This document shows, piece by piece, positions 43,725-55,241 of a DNA stretch of 64,000 nt (position 1 is the stretch's first letter; the number at the start of each line of letters is the position of its first letter). Both the position numbers and the translations under genes were made by a program. The stretch is from Adineta steineri (lineage: Eukaryota; Rotifera; Eurotatoria; Adinetida; Adinetidae). The notes under the pieces are model-generated. The model saw only the letters and a program-made list of their open reading frames with translations, was not told the origin of the DNA and searched no databases. The stretch is taken from assembly GCA_905250115.1 (NCBI GenBank), contig CAJNOI010000143.1:124001-188000 (forward strand), read 5' to 3'.

Positions 43725-43733
43725 CATTTATTA
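43725..43733. repeat. Target-site duplication, right copy
   Basis: CATTTATTA, identical to 36622-36630. Confidence 0.85.
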
Positions 43734-46502
43734 TAAAAATCATTCAATTCTATATGAATATTGCTACATCTCGATCATTAGTGTTTATACTACCCTATTC
43801 ATTTATTCTGTTTCATGCATAACTCATGTTGAATTATTTATTTGTTTAGACGAAAAATAATTATGCATTCTGTTTTATATCACAAGATGAAAAGAATTAG
43901 TTAGAATAAAGGTTTATATCGACCTTTTTTTTTATAAATGCTAAACAAAGGAAAACAAATCTTTTTCCTGATTTATTGTCAATATTAAAATAAGTCAGGT
44001 GTCTATTGTGCTTTTTAAAGCAAAACAAGTTTATGTTAATTTATCGTCTGTAAATTGATAACAAAGAGAAACCAAGTCTATCGTAATAATTGTGTCTTAT
44101 ATTCTCTTTTTAAAAATCTTACGTCATAACATAATTAATCCTCTTTTATTTACGTGCACACAATGGACTGCTAATTATTGTCTATTCTGCTAGACATAGG
44201 ATTATATCAGACAAATTATAATTACTTACAAATAAATCACAACTAGAATATTTGAAGGTTATCAATTTTGGTACCATTACAGGTCAAGAATTTTTTTAAT
44301 TTATTCAATGTTAAATCAGTCGTTTAATCTATGATTAATCAAACGTTGGAAATGCCTTCCTTTTTTTTTAACTAAGAACATTTTTGATTATCATGTTACA
44401 AATTTTTATTGCTTTTCTTTGTTTCATATATATTATTTATAAGTATTTCAAAAAAGTAATCAATTTTATGAATATAAAAAAAATTCTGCCTTTAGGATAT
44501 AAAAAGTCAAATCGACCTAGTCTATGAACTAATTTTCTAACCAGGTAAAGTTCAAAGTACTTATGTAATTTCTTTTTCTAGAGGGATGAGCGCTATAAAT
44601 TGTCATAATCTAGGTAAGCTGTTTTATGTTAAATATAGGTCGTTTTATTTCCAGATTAAATGGTTTTCTCAATAAAAGTCAGGCTTTTCTTAAAAGATTT
44701 CTATTTGAAGATAATTACATACAAAACAATAAATGATTGTTTATATTATTAATCATCTGGGAAAGTACAACGTCGTCAGCGAAAAAAAAGGAATTTTTTC
44801 TCAATAATTACATACCAATTTGTAGTAAAGATACAAATACTTGAGCGACACATTATTTCTTTCTAGAATTATGGAATACTAAAACAAGTACATATATATA
44901 TTTTGACATACATTTCGAAATATGTGTTATAATTATATTTTTTGTTATTAAAAAGATTTTAATGTTTTTATAATAGCTATGGGGCTCAATATTTTCTTAA
45001 AATAAAAAATGAATAGACATTTAAGTAAAATATCAAATAATAAAATCTGATTATCAATTAGCTATACTCTTTTTGTGTATGTATGTGTGAAGAGTATAAC
45101 CATATGAAAATGACAAGTTCCTAATATCTCCGTATGTGATGTGCATGGATTAGACAATCTTAGTTTTCAATTACTTATATTAAGATCATCTAATACGTTG
45201 TTAATAAAAATAAATATTCTCTCGACGAAATTAATGAAATAAACATCCTTTTTTTTGTTATAAATAATGTGTCTTGTGCTTCTGTCTGGTTGTCAATCAA
45301 ATTATATAAAAGATTGTTTAAAATTCTTGTTGAACTTATTAATTTTTCTTTCAACAGATAACATTAGACGTAAAATACTTGACATTGTTTCCACTTTTTC
45401 TTTCGGGATAAGAAAAGCTCAGAAACAAATAAAATATTTTCTACTAGCCATGTCGTTCAAATGATAAAAGAATATTTATTTTATAAACATTTGTTATTAA
45501 CATTAATCTTGAATAAGAAAGTATTTTTGAACATAAAGACAATACAAATATTTATATAAATTATTTCCGATGTGTAATAAATGTCGGATCATGTGTAGAC
45601 TAAATCTTTTTTTTTATCAATGGCCAGACTGATTTTGTCGAGGTATGAGTGAAGAAAAAGAATATACTCTATAAAAAATCTTTTGACGAATCAAATTCAA
45701 AATTTTTTCATTAGTCTTTCGGGGCTAAAAGTCTATTAAATGTATATATATATATGTTATAGAGGAAACTAAAGTCTGAGATAATCAAAAAATTTGTTCT
45801 TAGGGGAAATTAAAATTGTTTTGTATTCTTCTACATTGTATTAAAAAAAATCATGACTTTAATCTTCATTACATCGAGAATGAGGATGAAGGTGAGATAA
45901 TTTCCAATACTCGCCTCCACTCTCTAATTTGTCTTATAAAATATGGAAGAAAATAAAATAATTTTAATGTCTTCTATAACATCTAGTAATAATACTATCC
46001 AATAATTTTGAAAAATAGAAATTGAATTGCTGAAAACCAAATCTTTTCTCTGTTTCAAGTGTTGGCATTTCAATTTTTACATACAAAACATCAAACACGG
46101 CCTTCGTTATTCAAATTAAAAGTTGTATCAATTTATTTAGAATCAAATGAACGATAGAGAATCTATGTCGATCAGGATCAAATCAGAATAAGGAAATGAG
46201 AACATAGTATTAAGTTTAATTTTTCTTTGTCATGAATGCATTTTTTAAAAAGCGTGAAAAACAAGGATGTCTATAATATTATATTCGCTCTTATGAATAT
46301 GAAATCGAAGAAATAATACTTATATTTGGTACTTAAAATTGTATTCCTTAAATAATTATATTTATCGTTGTTTTATCTCTAATCATGAGAACAATATTAA
46401 TAATGAAACAATTTCATAACAGATAGGTAACTGAATTGCAAGTACCATTATTTTAGTTTCTGACAATTCTATTAGATAACTCAGATCAGAAAATCATGAT
46501 TG
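43734..46502. other. AT-rich gene-poor region
   Basis: About 2.8 kb with no supported coding region on either strand; homopolymer A/T runs only. It abuts the foldback element on the left and a galactose-oxidase relic on the right. Confidence 0.55.
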
Positions 46503-46673
46503 CTAGTCAAATTGGACACAATCAAACGGAGCCGTCAAATCGATTTCGTTACACCAAATGCACGAAAAGCAAACCTACCTCCTGCTTACTATATGATGTT
46601 TTACGTAGACTGTATGGGAAAACCGTCAGAAGCTCAAATGATTCGATTTGATGATAATGTACAAGAGCTTTAA
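46503..46673 (+). pseudogene. Relic of a galactose-oxidase-like protein (C-terminal E-set, DUF1929)
   Basis: A frame ending in TAA at 46671-46673 reads RSRQIDFVTPNARKANLPPA followed by YYMMFYVDCMGKPSEAQMI. This is the ending typical of galactose oxidase and glyoxal oxidase-like proteins, in which PP.YY.LF...GvPS.A is the last strand pair of the DUF1929 domain. Only about 55 residues remain. No kelch-type catalytic propeller or splice site leading into it was found upstream, so it is interpreted as a leftover 3' end of a decayed gene. Confidence 0.55.
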
Positions 46674-47186
46674 AATAAACACTACGTCGATTACGTACAC
46701 TTATCTAACCATTTTTTAACGAAAGTACTAAATAAAAATAATCTTACATATAAGATATAAAAAATATTGCAGTCATGTTTCGTAAAAATAAGATTTTCAT
46801 TCATTTTTCAAAATTTATCAAAACACGTTATGTCCACAAAATTAATGATGAATATTGTTTGGTTATTGAAAGACATCTCTAGAATTAATAAACTTAACAC
46901 AACAAAGCTTTATATTTAATACGTCATTTTCTTGGCTTTTTTGTGTATTCTGTTTAGTTGAGAAAATGTTGATTGTTAAAAATAAAAGAAAGATAAATAT
47001 AGATGTCACACCTTATTTTTGTAAATAATAAGATGAGTTTTAAAAGAATTATTTTTTTATACACACACAATAATTTTCTCAATTATCTTATCTCTATTGT
47101 TTAGATCAAATATAAGTGTGAATTTTAATCGTTTATTTTATCTTCTCTTTCGTTCGTTTCATATAGAATTCAAAACAACAGAAAAA
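46674..47186. other. Intergenic region, presumptive promoter
   Basis: AT-rich. Includes a short (AC)n run just before 47070. The open frame of the next gene extends upstream to 47097 without an ATG. No other feature. Confidence 0.45.
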
Positions 47187-49955
47187 ATGCAGCTGATGTT
47201 TGGATTAATATTTTCTTTTATAATTTGTATTATTCCAATGATAATTCATGAAAATCTTTATGAATTATCAAATGAATATTTAACTGTTCAATTTAATTTA
47301 TCTAATGGACAAATCATATCATTAAATTATAAATCACAATTAATAACAATCAAAAATGAAACAAGTTTAATTTATCTTAATAATATTTCTCTTGATTGTT
47401 CACAATTAATTGATTATAAACAAAATATAAATTCAATTAATTTTACATATTCTTGTTTAAATTATGAATTAACAACAGTTTATACACTTCAATCTCAATG
47501 GGAATTTGTTGAAAAACAAATTTATTTTACAAATATTAATAATGAAACAATAACATCACTTCAAACAACATTTACTATTCTCAATTTAAATATTTCATCA
47601 GTTTCGATTATACAAAATCGACAAGATTTAAATAAACAACATACAATTTTTTTACGATCAAATTCTAGTTCTACATTAGGAATATTTGCAACATGGCAAA
47701 ATCCATTTGGTCAATATATAATTACGTCAAATAATCAAACAATAATAAGTTCATATAATATAGGTATGAATACATCATATTTAAGTGAAGGTTTTCTTAT
47801 TGGTTTCTATCAATTATCATCTTATTGGCATACGAGTAATATAAATTATAATGAAAGAAAAGCTTATGAAAAAGCTACAACATTCTTCTATCCTGTTCCA
47901 CAACGTCAACGATCAATAAAACATGCTGTTGGTTGGGATAGTAATGATTATCAAATTGATATATCAACTCAACATGGTATTGATGAATATAAACGTTTAA
48001 TTGATCGTTGTTCACAATTAGGTATTAAAAGTATAACATTTGCACCATCAAATGGAAATGTATCAAGTCGTGAAGAAGCTTCAGATGCTTGGGGATGGGA
48101 AAGTGTTTTATTTCTATCATTAGGTGAACAAATTCGTTTAGAACAATGGAAACCATATCGTAATCCAGTACCTGAAACAATTCAACAAATGTTAGATTAT
48201 GCTGAATTTAAACAAATTAAATTAGTTCCATATGTTTATCCACCATTAGATTATCAATTAAAAGGAAAAGATCAAGCATGGTTATATCCAAGTTCATCAT
48301 GTAAAACTGTTTGTTCTTCATTAGCAAGTATAGAATTTCAACAATATTTTTTACAATTATTAATTGATTTTACACAAGTAACAGGTAATATATATATAAT
48401 ATTCTTTCTTCGAACATTAATTCTAATGTTTATAGGTATTGGTGGCTATGCATGGGATTATAATTTTTTCTATGATATGCATCATACAGAATATAGTCAA
48501 TGGCGTGGTTGGCAATGGATTCGTACGGAATTACTACTTGCTTTACCTTATTTAATTATGGATCACCGGTTCGCAAATCAGTATAATGGCCCGTGGTCTT
48601 TTATAACGCTGAATGGATATACATCACCATTATTAAGTGATGAAAATCCTGAAACATATCCAATATTATATCCATCATTACATACAGATAAAATCTCAGC
48701 AGATTTTATGCGTCAAGGAAATACTGAATTACGTATAGAACATTTTGCATCAATGGATAGTATTCCTGGTTTTATTGGTCATCAATCAGAACGTTTTTCA
48801 GCTGATGGAAACGTACCATGGATAGATAATAATTTACGAGATTTTGATTTCATGGGTTTTTCATATTCATTATTATCAAATATAGCTACAGCTGGCTTAA
48901 ATCTTGTTCATACATTATTACCTGCAAGAGATTTACAAGAATTTTATTTTTTACCAATAGAATTTATACAATTTTGGTCTTATTGGTTAAATTGGACAGA
49001 TGAACATATAGAAGAAATACGTAATGGTATACCATTTAATATTGAACAAGATTGGTCATTAATGAAATCAAATGGTCTTGATGGATTTTTATTTTTATTT
49101 AATACAAATTATAAACAAATAAATCGAACAATTTATTTTGATGGAAAATTAAATTTAAAAAATCCACAAGAATCTGGTTATTGGCTACTGAAAGAAATTT
49201 ATCCACAAGAAAGGTGTATACAATTAATTCAATATAATGAAATGAATCAATTTTTATTAGATGGTCAAAGTGTAACTGTTTATCAATTAATATTTATGCC
49301 AATAATTAATCAACCAATTCTTATTGGTATTAGTGGAAAAGCTTTTTTAGCAAATGAAACTATTTTGATAATTGATGGTGTTTATGGTGAAGCTGGTACA
49401 CGAACAAATGATCCTATATTTATTATTTTACCAAATATTCAATCAATATGGAATGTATATTTAAATGGAATAGAAAGACAATTTAAACAAGATCGTCAAT
49501 TTATTGTTTTAACTGAACCAATATTATTTCCTGGTTTATATTTACCACGTACAACAGAAATTCTTAATAATACAATAATAATTAATGATTTATTATTAGA
49601 ACAATTAACAAAACGTCAAATGGAATATCCTATACAATGGACTGAAAAAGAACTTAATGATGCTTCATGGTTAGGACCACATCGTCTTTTATTATTTATA
49701 TGTATTCAAAATCCAAATGATCAATGGAATATTACTGCACAAATAAATAATAATTCAATTATTGTACATAAAGGTTATAATACACGTGATCATATTGATA
49801 AAGATCGATTTATGGGATTTTACTTAGATTTAACAAACATTGTTATACAATCAAATAAAGAATATTATTTATCATTAAATATGCCACAATTTCATTCAGG
49901 AGAATTTCAAGGATTATTTTTAGAAAATATTGAAAGAATTCTTGTTAGACCATAA
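47187..49955 (+). CDS. Large secreted glycoside-hydrolase-like protein, family not assigned
   Basis: Start chosen at the ATG at 47187, which is followed by a signal peptide (MQLMFGLIFSFIICIIPMII). The upstream in-frame stretch has no ATG. A 51-bp intron at 48385-48435 (GTAATA..TTATAG) is predicted because its removal gives TQVTGIGGYAWDYNFFYD; the product is then 905 residues (922 if retained, since the intron is open). The N-terminal about 270 residues are beta-rich. The middle looks like a TIM barrel: HAVGWDSNDYQID, GIKSITFAPSNGN, LVPYVYPPLDY, GGYAWDYNFF (candidate catalytic Asp), GWQWIRTELLLALPYLIMDHR and HTLLPARDLQEF. The C-terminal beta domains follow, with about 15 or more N-glycosylation sequons overall. 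The layout resembles clan GH-D/GH31/GH36-type alpha-glycosidases, but I do not recognise the exact family. Codon use is extremely A/T-ending. Likely an extracellular or lysosomal carbohydrate-active enzyme. Confidence 0.7.
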   Translation: MQLMFGLIFSFIICIIPMIIHENLYELSNEYLTVQFNLSNGQIISLNYKSQLITIKNETSLIYLNNISLDCSQLIDYKQNINSINFTYSCLNYELTTVYTLQSQWEFVEKQIYFTNINNETITSLQTTFTILNLNISSVSIIQNRQDLNKQHTIFLRSNSSSTLGIFATWQNPFGQYIITSNNQTIISSYNIGMNTSYLSEGFLIGFYQLSSYWHTSNINYNERKAYEKATTFFYPVPQRQRSIKHAVGWDSNDYQIDISTQHGIDEYKRLIDRCSQLGIKSITFAPSNGNVSSREEASDAWGWESVLFLSLGEQIRLEQWKPYRNPVPETIQQMLDYAEFKQIKLVPYVYPPLDYQLKGKDQAWLYPSSSCKTVCSSLASIEFQQYFLQLLIDFTQVTGNIYIIFFLRTLILMFIGIGGYAWDYNFFYDMHHTEYSQWRGWQWIRTELLLALPYLIMDHRFANQYNGPWSFITLNGYTSPLLSDENPETYPILYPSLHTDKISADFMRQGNTELRIEHFASMDSIPGFIGHQSERFSADGNVPWIDNNLRDFDFMGFSYSLLSNIATAGLNLVHTLLPARDLQEFYFLPIEFIQFWSYWLNWTDEHIEEIRNGIPFNIEQDWSLMKSNGLDGFLFLFNTNYKQINRTIYFDGKLNLKNPQESGYWLLKEIYPQERCIQLIQYNEMNQFLLDGQSVTVYQLIFMPIINQPILIGISGKAFLANETILIIDGVYGEAGTRTNDPIFIILPNIQSIWNVYLNGIERQFKQDRQFIVLTEPILFPGLYLPRTTEILNNTIIINDLLLEQLTKRQMEYPIQWTEKELNDASWLGPHRLLLFICIQNPNDQWNITAQINNNSIIVHKGYNTRDHIDKDRFMGFYLDLTNIVIQSNKEYYLSLNMPQFHSGEFQGLFLENIERILVRP

Positions 49956-50269
49956 ATTATTTTATTTTTCAATAATATGTATATTATTATATAATTATCT
50001 AGATTTTGATTGACAACTATTGTTTAAATAAATATAATAAACTTTTATGAAACTCCAGCTATAAAAGAAGTGTGGGTATAGTTGAGATTCTAGTATGACA
50101 AAGTCCTATTCTATTTGAACAAGTTTTATAATTTTACTTATGAATATTGATGATATTCGGATAATAAAAAAATTCAGTACATCTTTATAACTCCTGAAAG
50201 GCTGAGCCCATTGTCATGAAATTTTGTACAGAGTTAAATCAATACTCTTATTATTAATATTTTCATTCT
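49956..50269. other. Intergenic region
   Basis: Separates the glycosidase-like gene from the transposase relic. AT-rich, nothing recognised. Confidence 0.4.
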
Positions 50270-51290
50270 AGATATGATAGTAACACTGAATTAATCGCCA
50301 AAAACATTATGAATAGATTATCGTCGAATATTATTGAATACAAAAACAAAATTTACAATAACGATGATTGTGAAAATACCAGAGATATTCCATTTGGAAT
50401 TTTATACCAATCTATATTAAAGAAAAATAATCATCAACATTTAATTAGCTTACTTTTACATACTGATGGTATTTGTATCACAGGTTCAACTAAATTAAAG
50501 ATGTGGATGTTTAGCAGATCAATTACAGAATTACCAGCAAAGTGACGTGTTCGGCGATGTAATATGGTGATTATATCTATTTGGTTAGCTAATGTTGAAC
50601 CACATAGCAATTTATGATTGAATTATTCTATAAACCAACTGTGAAGTGTCAAAAACGAAGGTATTTTATTTAGATTGATAATCTTTAAGAATGAGTTTGA
50701 TGATATGATGTAAAATTTCTGTAAATTCAAAAATGAATCAACATTATATTTGAAACAGTTGTACACGATATCGACACAAAAGTTTTACTAATATATGTCA
50801 TATTCTGTTCCTTGTATATTTTTAGGTATTAACCTTTTGGACGTCAATCACAAGTTGATTATATTTGGACTAACAGCAGATTGGTCAGCATTATGTTCAA
50901 TAACAAATTTTATTAATCATAATGGTTATTATAGTTGCTGGTTTTGTTATATTAAAGGTATGCACATAAATAATAAGCGTCAGTATCATTATGATGAAAT
51001 TCAATCACGTAGACCAGATGTTTATTGACAACTGCTTGATAACATCTTAGATGTTAAATTTCATAAAACAATAATGTTAGATTATTCAAATATATCTCTT
51101 CTTGGTCATCCAAAATTAATTATTACATCGATTTATCAAGCGCTTAAGCCGATACAACGTGATGAATTAAAATGTGAATTAAAGGAACAAGTCTTTCCAG
51201 GTAAGTTACTCCTATATGATCTAATTTTGTTTATTATTATCTGCTGCATTAGTTAAAATCTGATTTTCCTATTTGTATTTAGATTTTTTT
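50270..51290 (+). pseudogene. Decayed CACTA/EnSpm-like transposase
   Basis: Coding remnants run in order with several stops and frame shifts. The first is LISLLLHTDGICITGSTKLK with MWMFSRSITELPAK (the animal EnSpm block L.LHTDG....S....W......ELP), followed by RRCNMVIISIW. Next come INLLDVNHKLIIFGLTADWS and ALCSITNFINHNGYYSCWFCYIKG (the block in which an Asp/Cys-rich segment reads N..NG..GC..C...G), then ISLLGHPKLI. The interior of the transposase is present but the gene is clearly inactive. Terminal inverted repeats were not identified. The level of decay implies an old insertion. Confidence 0.65.
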
Positions 51291-51649
51291 AACAGAAAAA
51301 TACGATTATTGACAGTTTTGGTTTCATAAAAGGCACTGAAGTGCGAAATATCTTATTTTATGGCTTATAACCTCATGTGCGTACATTTATGAATATTGAA
51401 CAATATCCGCATTAGGCGTTATACATATCTGCTATACGTATATTATATAGTGGCCATATTTTTATTGATAGAGCAAGTGAAATTGCTAATCAATTATTTA
51501 TTCAATTTTACAAAGACCATGAATCATTTTACAAATATTCGGGACCTTTCAAATCGCATTTACACGCTCTTTATTTTCTTTTTTCTGCTGTTACTGTTTT
51601 TTCGGTGTTGTTAATTTATTATTGTTGTTGAGTTATTGTTGTTGTTTGT

Positions 51650-52760
51650 TCTGCATGGCTACCTCTTTAGGTTCTGAAGCGTATTATAACAAGAACAATG
51701 GTAGATTTAGTGTCATCGATTGCAATTTTACAAGAAGTTACTCTCTTCATACGCCTTATCCAAATAAAACTCAATGGAAGGAACTTAAAAAGAAAACAGG
51801 CTGCAAGAAAAATAAACTACAAGTAAGTGGTATTAATATTGAGAAATGTTAAATCAGCATTTTACCTTTTATATTTTTAGGAGAAGTTTCGGAGCATGCG
51901 ATATTAGGATAAGATGAAATCAAAGAATTTGGCGGAGATAAACATTCCATCTACCTCGGTAGAAACTGCAGCATCATAGTCAACATCTGAACTGCCAAGA
52001 ACTATTCAATTTCTTAACAGCATCTCCATCGAGCAAGCCAAGAAGATGATAAAGAATATTTCGGAGGGATTAGAAAAATTTATCAGTCTCAAGCATATTA
52101 ATAAAGAAATTACTATCGAAGAAATTATTATATTGACCAATGAAACATCCGAAGATGGTAAGTGGTTCTCTACAATGATTCGTTTCTTTAGTTCATTTTT
52201 TAATTTTAAATAGGGATTTTTTTCGAAGACTGGCTATTATATTCCTGTTGCTCATCGTAAAAAAACTGCGTCCTGATCAATATCCGTAAACAAATCTTCA
52301 TATGGATAGTAAAATGTTCAAATATATTCAGTCAAAGCTGGGAATTCTTTATCTAGAGTTCAACATAAAAATGGTTAAGGTCACGACTCATCATATTGTG
52401 CTTCGCTCGAAAGAAAATTGTTTGCCTGCCTTAGCGGCCGCAAATTCGGGTGAAACCGGTAATAAAATATACTAATAAATAAATCTTTACTGCTCTTTAA
52501 TAGATTCGCATTTATGTGACACGCCAAGATCTTTACGCCCTTCACATATAATCATTGAAAGCGCAAGCGATAATATCAGTCGAAGAAGGTATGGAGATGT
52601 TATTTTGGTTTTAACAGATACTGATCCATCAAAACCAAAATAAATTATACAAATAAATGCATGCGTACAAGGCATTAATCATCCTAACAGCAACGGCAAC
52701 TTTCTCAAATACAGTTGCCGAAAAATTCAGGTATTAATTGAAGATGCAGCAGCAATGGAA
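51650..52760 (+). pseudogene. Broken open frames, possibly a second ORF of the decayed transposon
   Basis: Fragments in the same direction as the transposase relic: TRSYSLHTPYPNKTQWKELK and KKTGCKKNKLQ (51750-51820), a helical piece SISIEQAKKMIKNISEGLEK (about 52020-52090), and LCDTPRSLRPSHIIIESASD to NGNFLKYSCRKIQVLIEDAA (about 52510-52750), with stops between them. Candidate introns with GTAAGT donors lie between. No family was recognised. The distance and orientation suggest a transposon-encoded DNA-binding or accessory protein, but an unrelated dead gene is equally possible. Confidence 0.35.
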
Positions 52761-53567
52761 TATTATGAAAAAACTTCCTTAATTTTTTGTATCTCTTGTT
52801 TTCTTGAAAATAAAAAAATTCTCAATACTTTCTATTACATTGAAAAATTCGATAGACTCCAATTCTATTCTCGCTCTTGTTAGTTCACATCGATATATAC
52901 AATTAAAAAACTATAAGCAGATTATATGAGAGATCAAACAAAAATAGTTTTTAATATTTCAAATTCTTAAGGTGATTGAAAAACTTTAACGATAAGAAAA
53001 ATATAAGAACATACAGATCTTTCTTTGCTTTTGCTTCTAAAAAAATCTATCGATATGTCTTGTCATTGAGACAACGACAGTGAATATAAATATCGAGTAA
53101 CTTTCTTGTTCAAATATATTCTGGAAATTAAATGAATGACTATTCCATTACAAGTATTTTACTTCATTAATATAAGGATTCAGGTGTGTTATATAATAAA
53201 GAAAAAATATTTGAATTATTTTAAATGATCGAAATTCTCGTATCTTATATTTCTCCATAATTAAAATAGTAAAACTATTATGTGAATCATATCAATCATA
53301 TATTTTTTATAGGTCAGTTTGTTGTCTTCATGCTTTTAACGATACTTTTATTGAATAGTTATACAATAACAAAAAAGTAAATCCTTACTTTTAAATCATA
53401 CTAATTTGTTTTCGATTGATTTTACTTATTATTTTTTTTATATCGAGTAAGTATCAGATTTCCATTGCTTGAGGTATTAATCAAAATGATTTAAAATATC
53501 ACCTGCGTGCTAGATATAAAAGCCATTCTCTCTCTTGTAAAACTATTTCATTTTAAGACATACTATA
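52761..53567. other. AT-rich intergenic region
   Basis: No coding or repeat signal was seen. It includes the presumptive promoter of the NHL gene. Confidence 0.45.
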
Positions 53568-55088
53568 ATGAGAAATATAATTCGTTATATTATTTTTGCT
53601 TTTGTCAGGTAAATAAAATTGATTTTTTTTTTGATTATTCTAATATCGTTTGATTTTCTATTTCAGCATTACAGGTTTGATATTTATTCTAGTTTAAATG
53701 TTTAGTTATTCGTTTTTTTTATCATTATAATTCTAGTAAGCTCTCAAATATGTCAAGACATTGCTCAATATGCTCAATGTTCGATGAATAGTGCGTGCGG
53801 TTGTTTTCACATGATAAATGCTAATAACAGTGGTGTATGTGGCTTCCTCTGGCCAATTTGTTCTCAGCTAGCACTATGTAACACTTCAGATAACACATGT
53901 CAGCAATCTGGTACTATATGTGTTCGACATTCTCGATGCAATGATCGTCCTCTTTGCTATCCAGTGGCAATGATGGATCAACGCATCTGTCCATCGATAG
54001 CAAGTAAGAAAGTTCTAATCAATTTATTGAGTTTTATCTCAGATTAACTCTTTTGTTTTTATAAATAGTGTCAAATACTACAAGTACAACAACAACTACA
54101 ATTTCAACAACTACTCGACAATCAAGTAAGTTTTATATTAACTCTTTTTAATTTTGTTAAATTTACCTTTTTTAATATAGTTCATATGAAGTCTGAATGG
54201 ATACAAGATGGCACGACTGTTGCCGGAGGAAATGAACGTGGCGATCAGTTAAATCAATTTGCTCATCCTAATGCAATATATGTTGATGATGATGAACAAG
54301 CAATTTATATTGCTGATAATGGAAATAATCGCGTTGTTGAATGGAAATATGATGCAACGAATGGTCAAATTATCATCGGTGGAAATGGAACAGAGAATCA
54401 AACAGGTCAATTAGATTCGTTGCTAGACGCAGTTTTTGATAAAAATAAAGACTCTTTTATTATTTGTGATTCTCAAAATAGACAAGTACTACGATGGTCT
54501 CGTCGAAATAGTACAAAGGGACAAGCAATCATTTCAAACATAAGCTGTTTTACACTGACTATAGATCATAATGGAGATATTTATGTTTATAATGACATGA
54601 AGAATGAAGTAAGACGATGGAGAGAAGGACAAACAAATACAACACTGGTGGCAGGTGGAAATGGTATTGGAAATCGTCTCAATCAGCTTGAATGTCCTAG
54701 TAGTATGTTCGTCGACCAAAACTTGTCTATTTATATATCAGATGGATGCAATCATCGTGTAGTGAAATGGATGAAAGATGCCAAAGAAGGTATTATCGTT
54801 GCTGGTGGACAAGGTCGAGGAGATGCGCTCTCACAATTGTCTTATCCTAAAGGAGTGACTGTCGATCATTTAGGTAATGTCTATGTGACTGATGGTAGTA
54901 ATCATCGAATCATGCGATGGTTAGTAGGTGCAAAACAAGGCACTATTATTATTGGTGGACATGGAGGAGGACAAGGACCAGATCAATTATATTATCCTTC
55001 ACGTCTATCATTCGATTGTCAACATAATCTGTATGTTGTCGATCAGGGAAACAATCGCGTACAGAAATTTGATCTTAATGTTGATTAA
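53568..55088 (+). CDS. Secreted NHL-repeat protein with Cys-rich head and Thr-rich linker
   Basis: Five exons: 53568-53608, 53667-53674 (8 nt), 53737-54003, 54069-54125 and 54181-55088. All phases fit, giving 426 residues. A signal peptide is split over exons 1-3 (MRNIIRYIIFAFVSITVSS). Then come about 85 residues with 12-14 cysteines (SACGCFHMINANNSGVCGF, LCNTSDNTCQQSGTICV, CNDRPLCYP), a short Thr-rich linker encoded by its own exon (TTSTTTTTISTTT), and an NHL propeller of about six blades with repeats such as IYIADNGNNRVVEWK, IYISDGCNHRVVKWM, VYVTDGSNHRIMRWL and LYVVDQGNNRVQKFD, each following a VAGGxGxGxxxxQL strand. The 8-nt microexon is required for the frame. Its propeller resembles that at 30242-31152, but the N-terminal modules differ (no PAN). 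Probably an extracellular binding protein. Confidence 0.85.
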
Positions 55089-55241
55089 AGTTATTACTTG
55101 AATAAAATAATTTCAAAGGATAATAAAGGTGTCTCATGTAGTCAGCATTATCAAACAATGAAATTTATTATTTTATAAAAAAAAATATTATTAATGTTTG
55201 TGTTATATGATACCACGTGCAATAGTCGGATTTATTGTATT

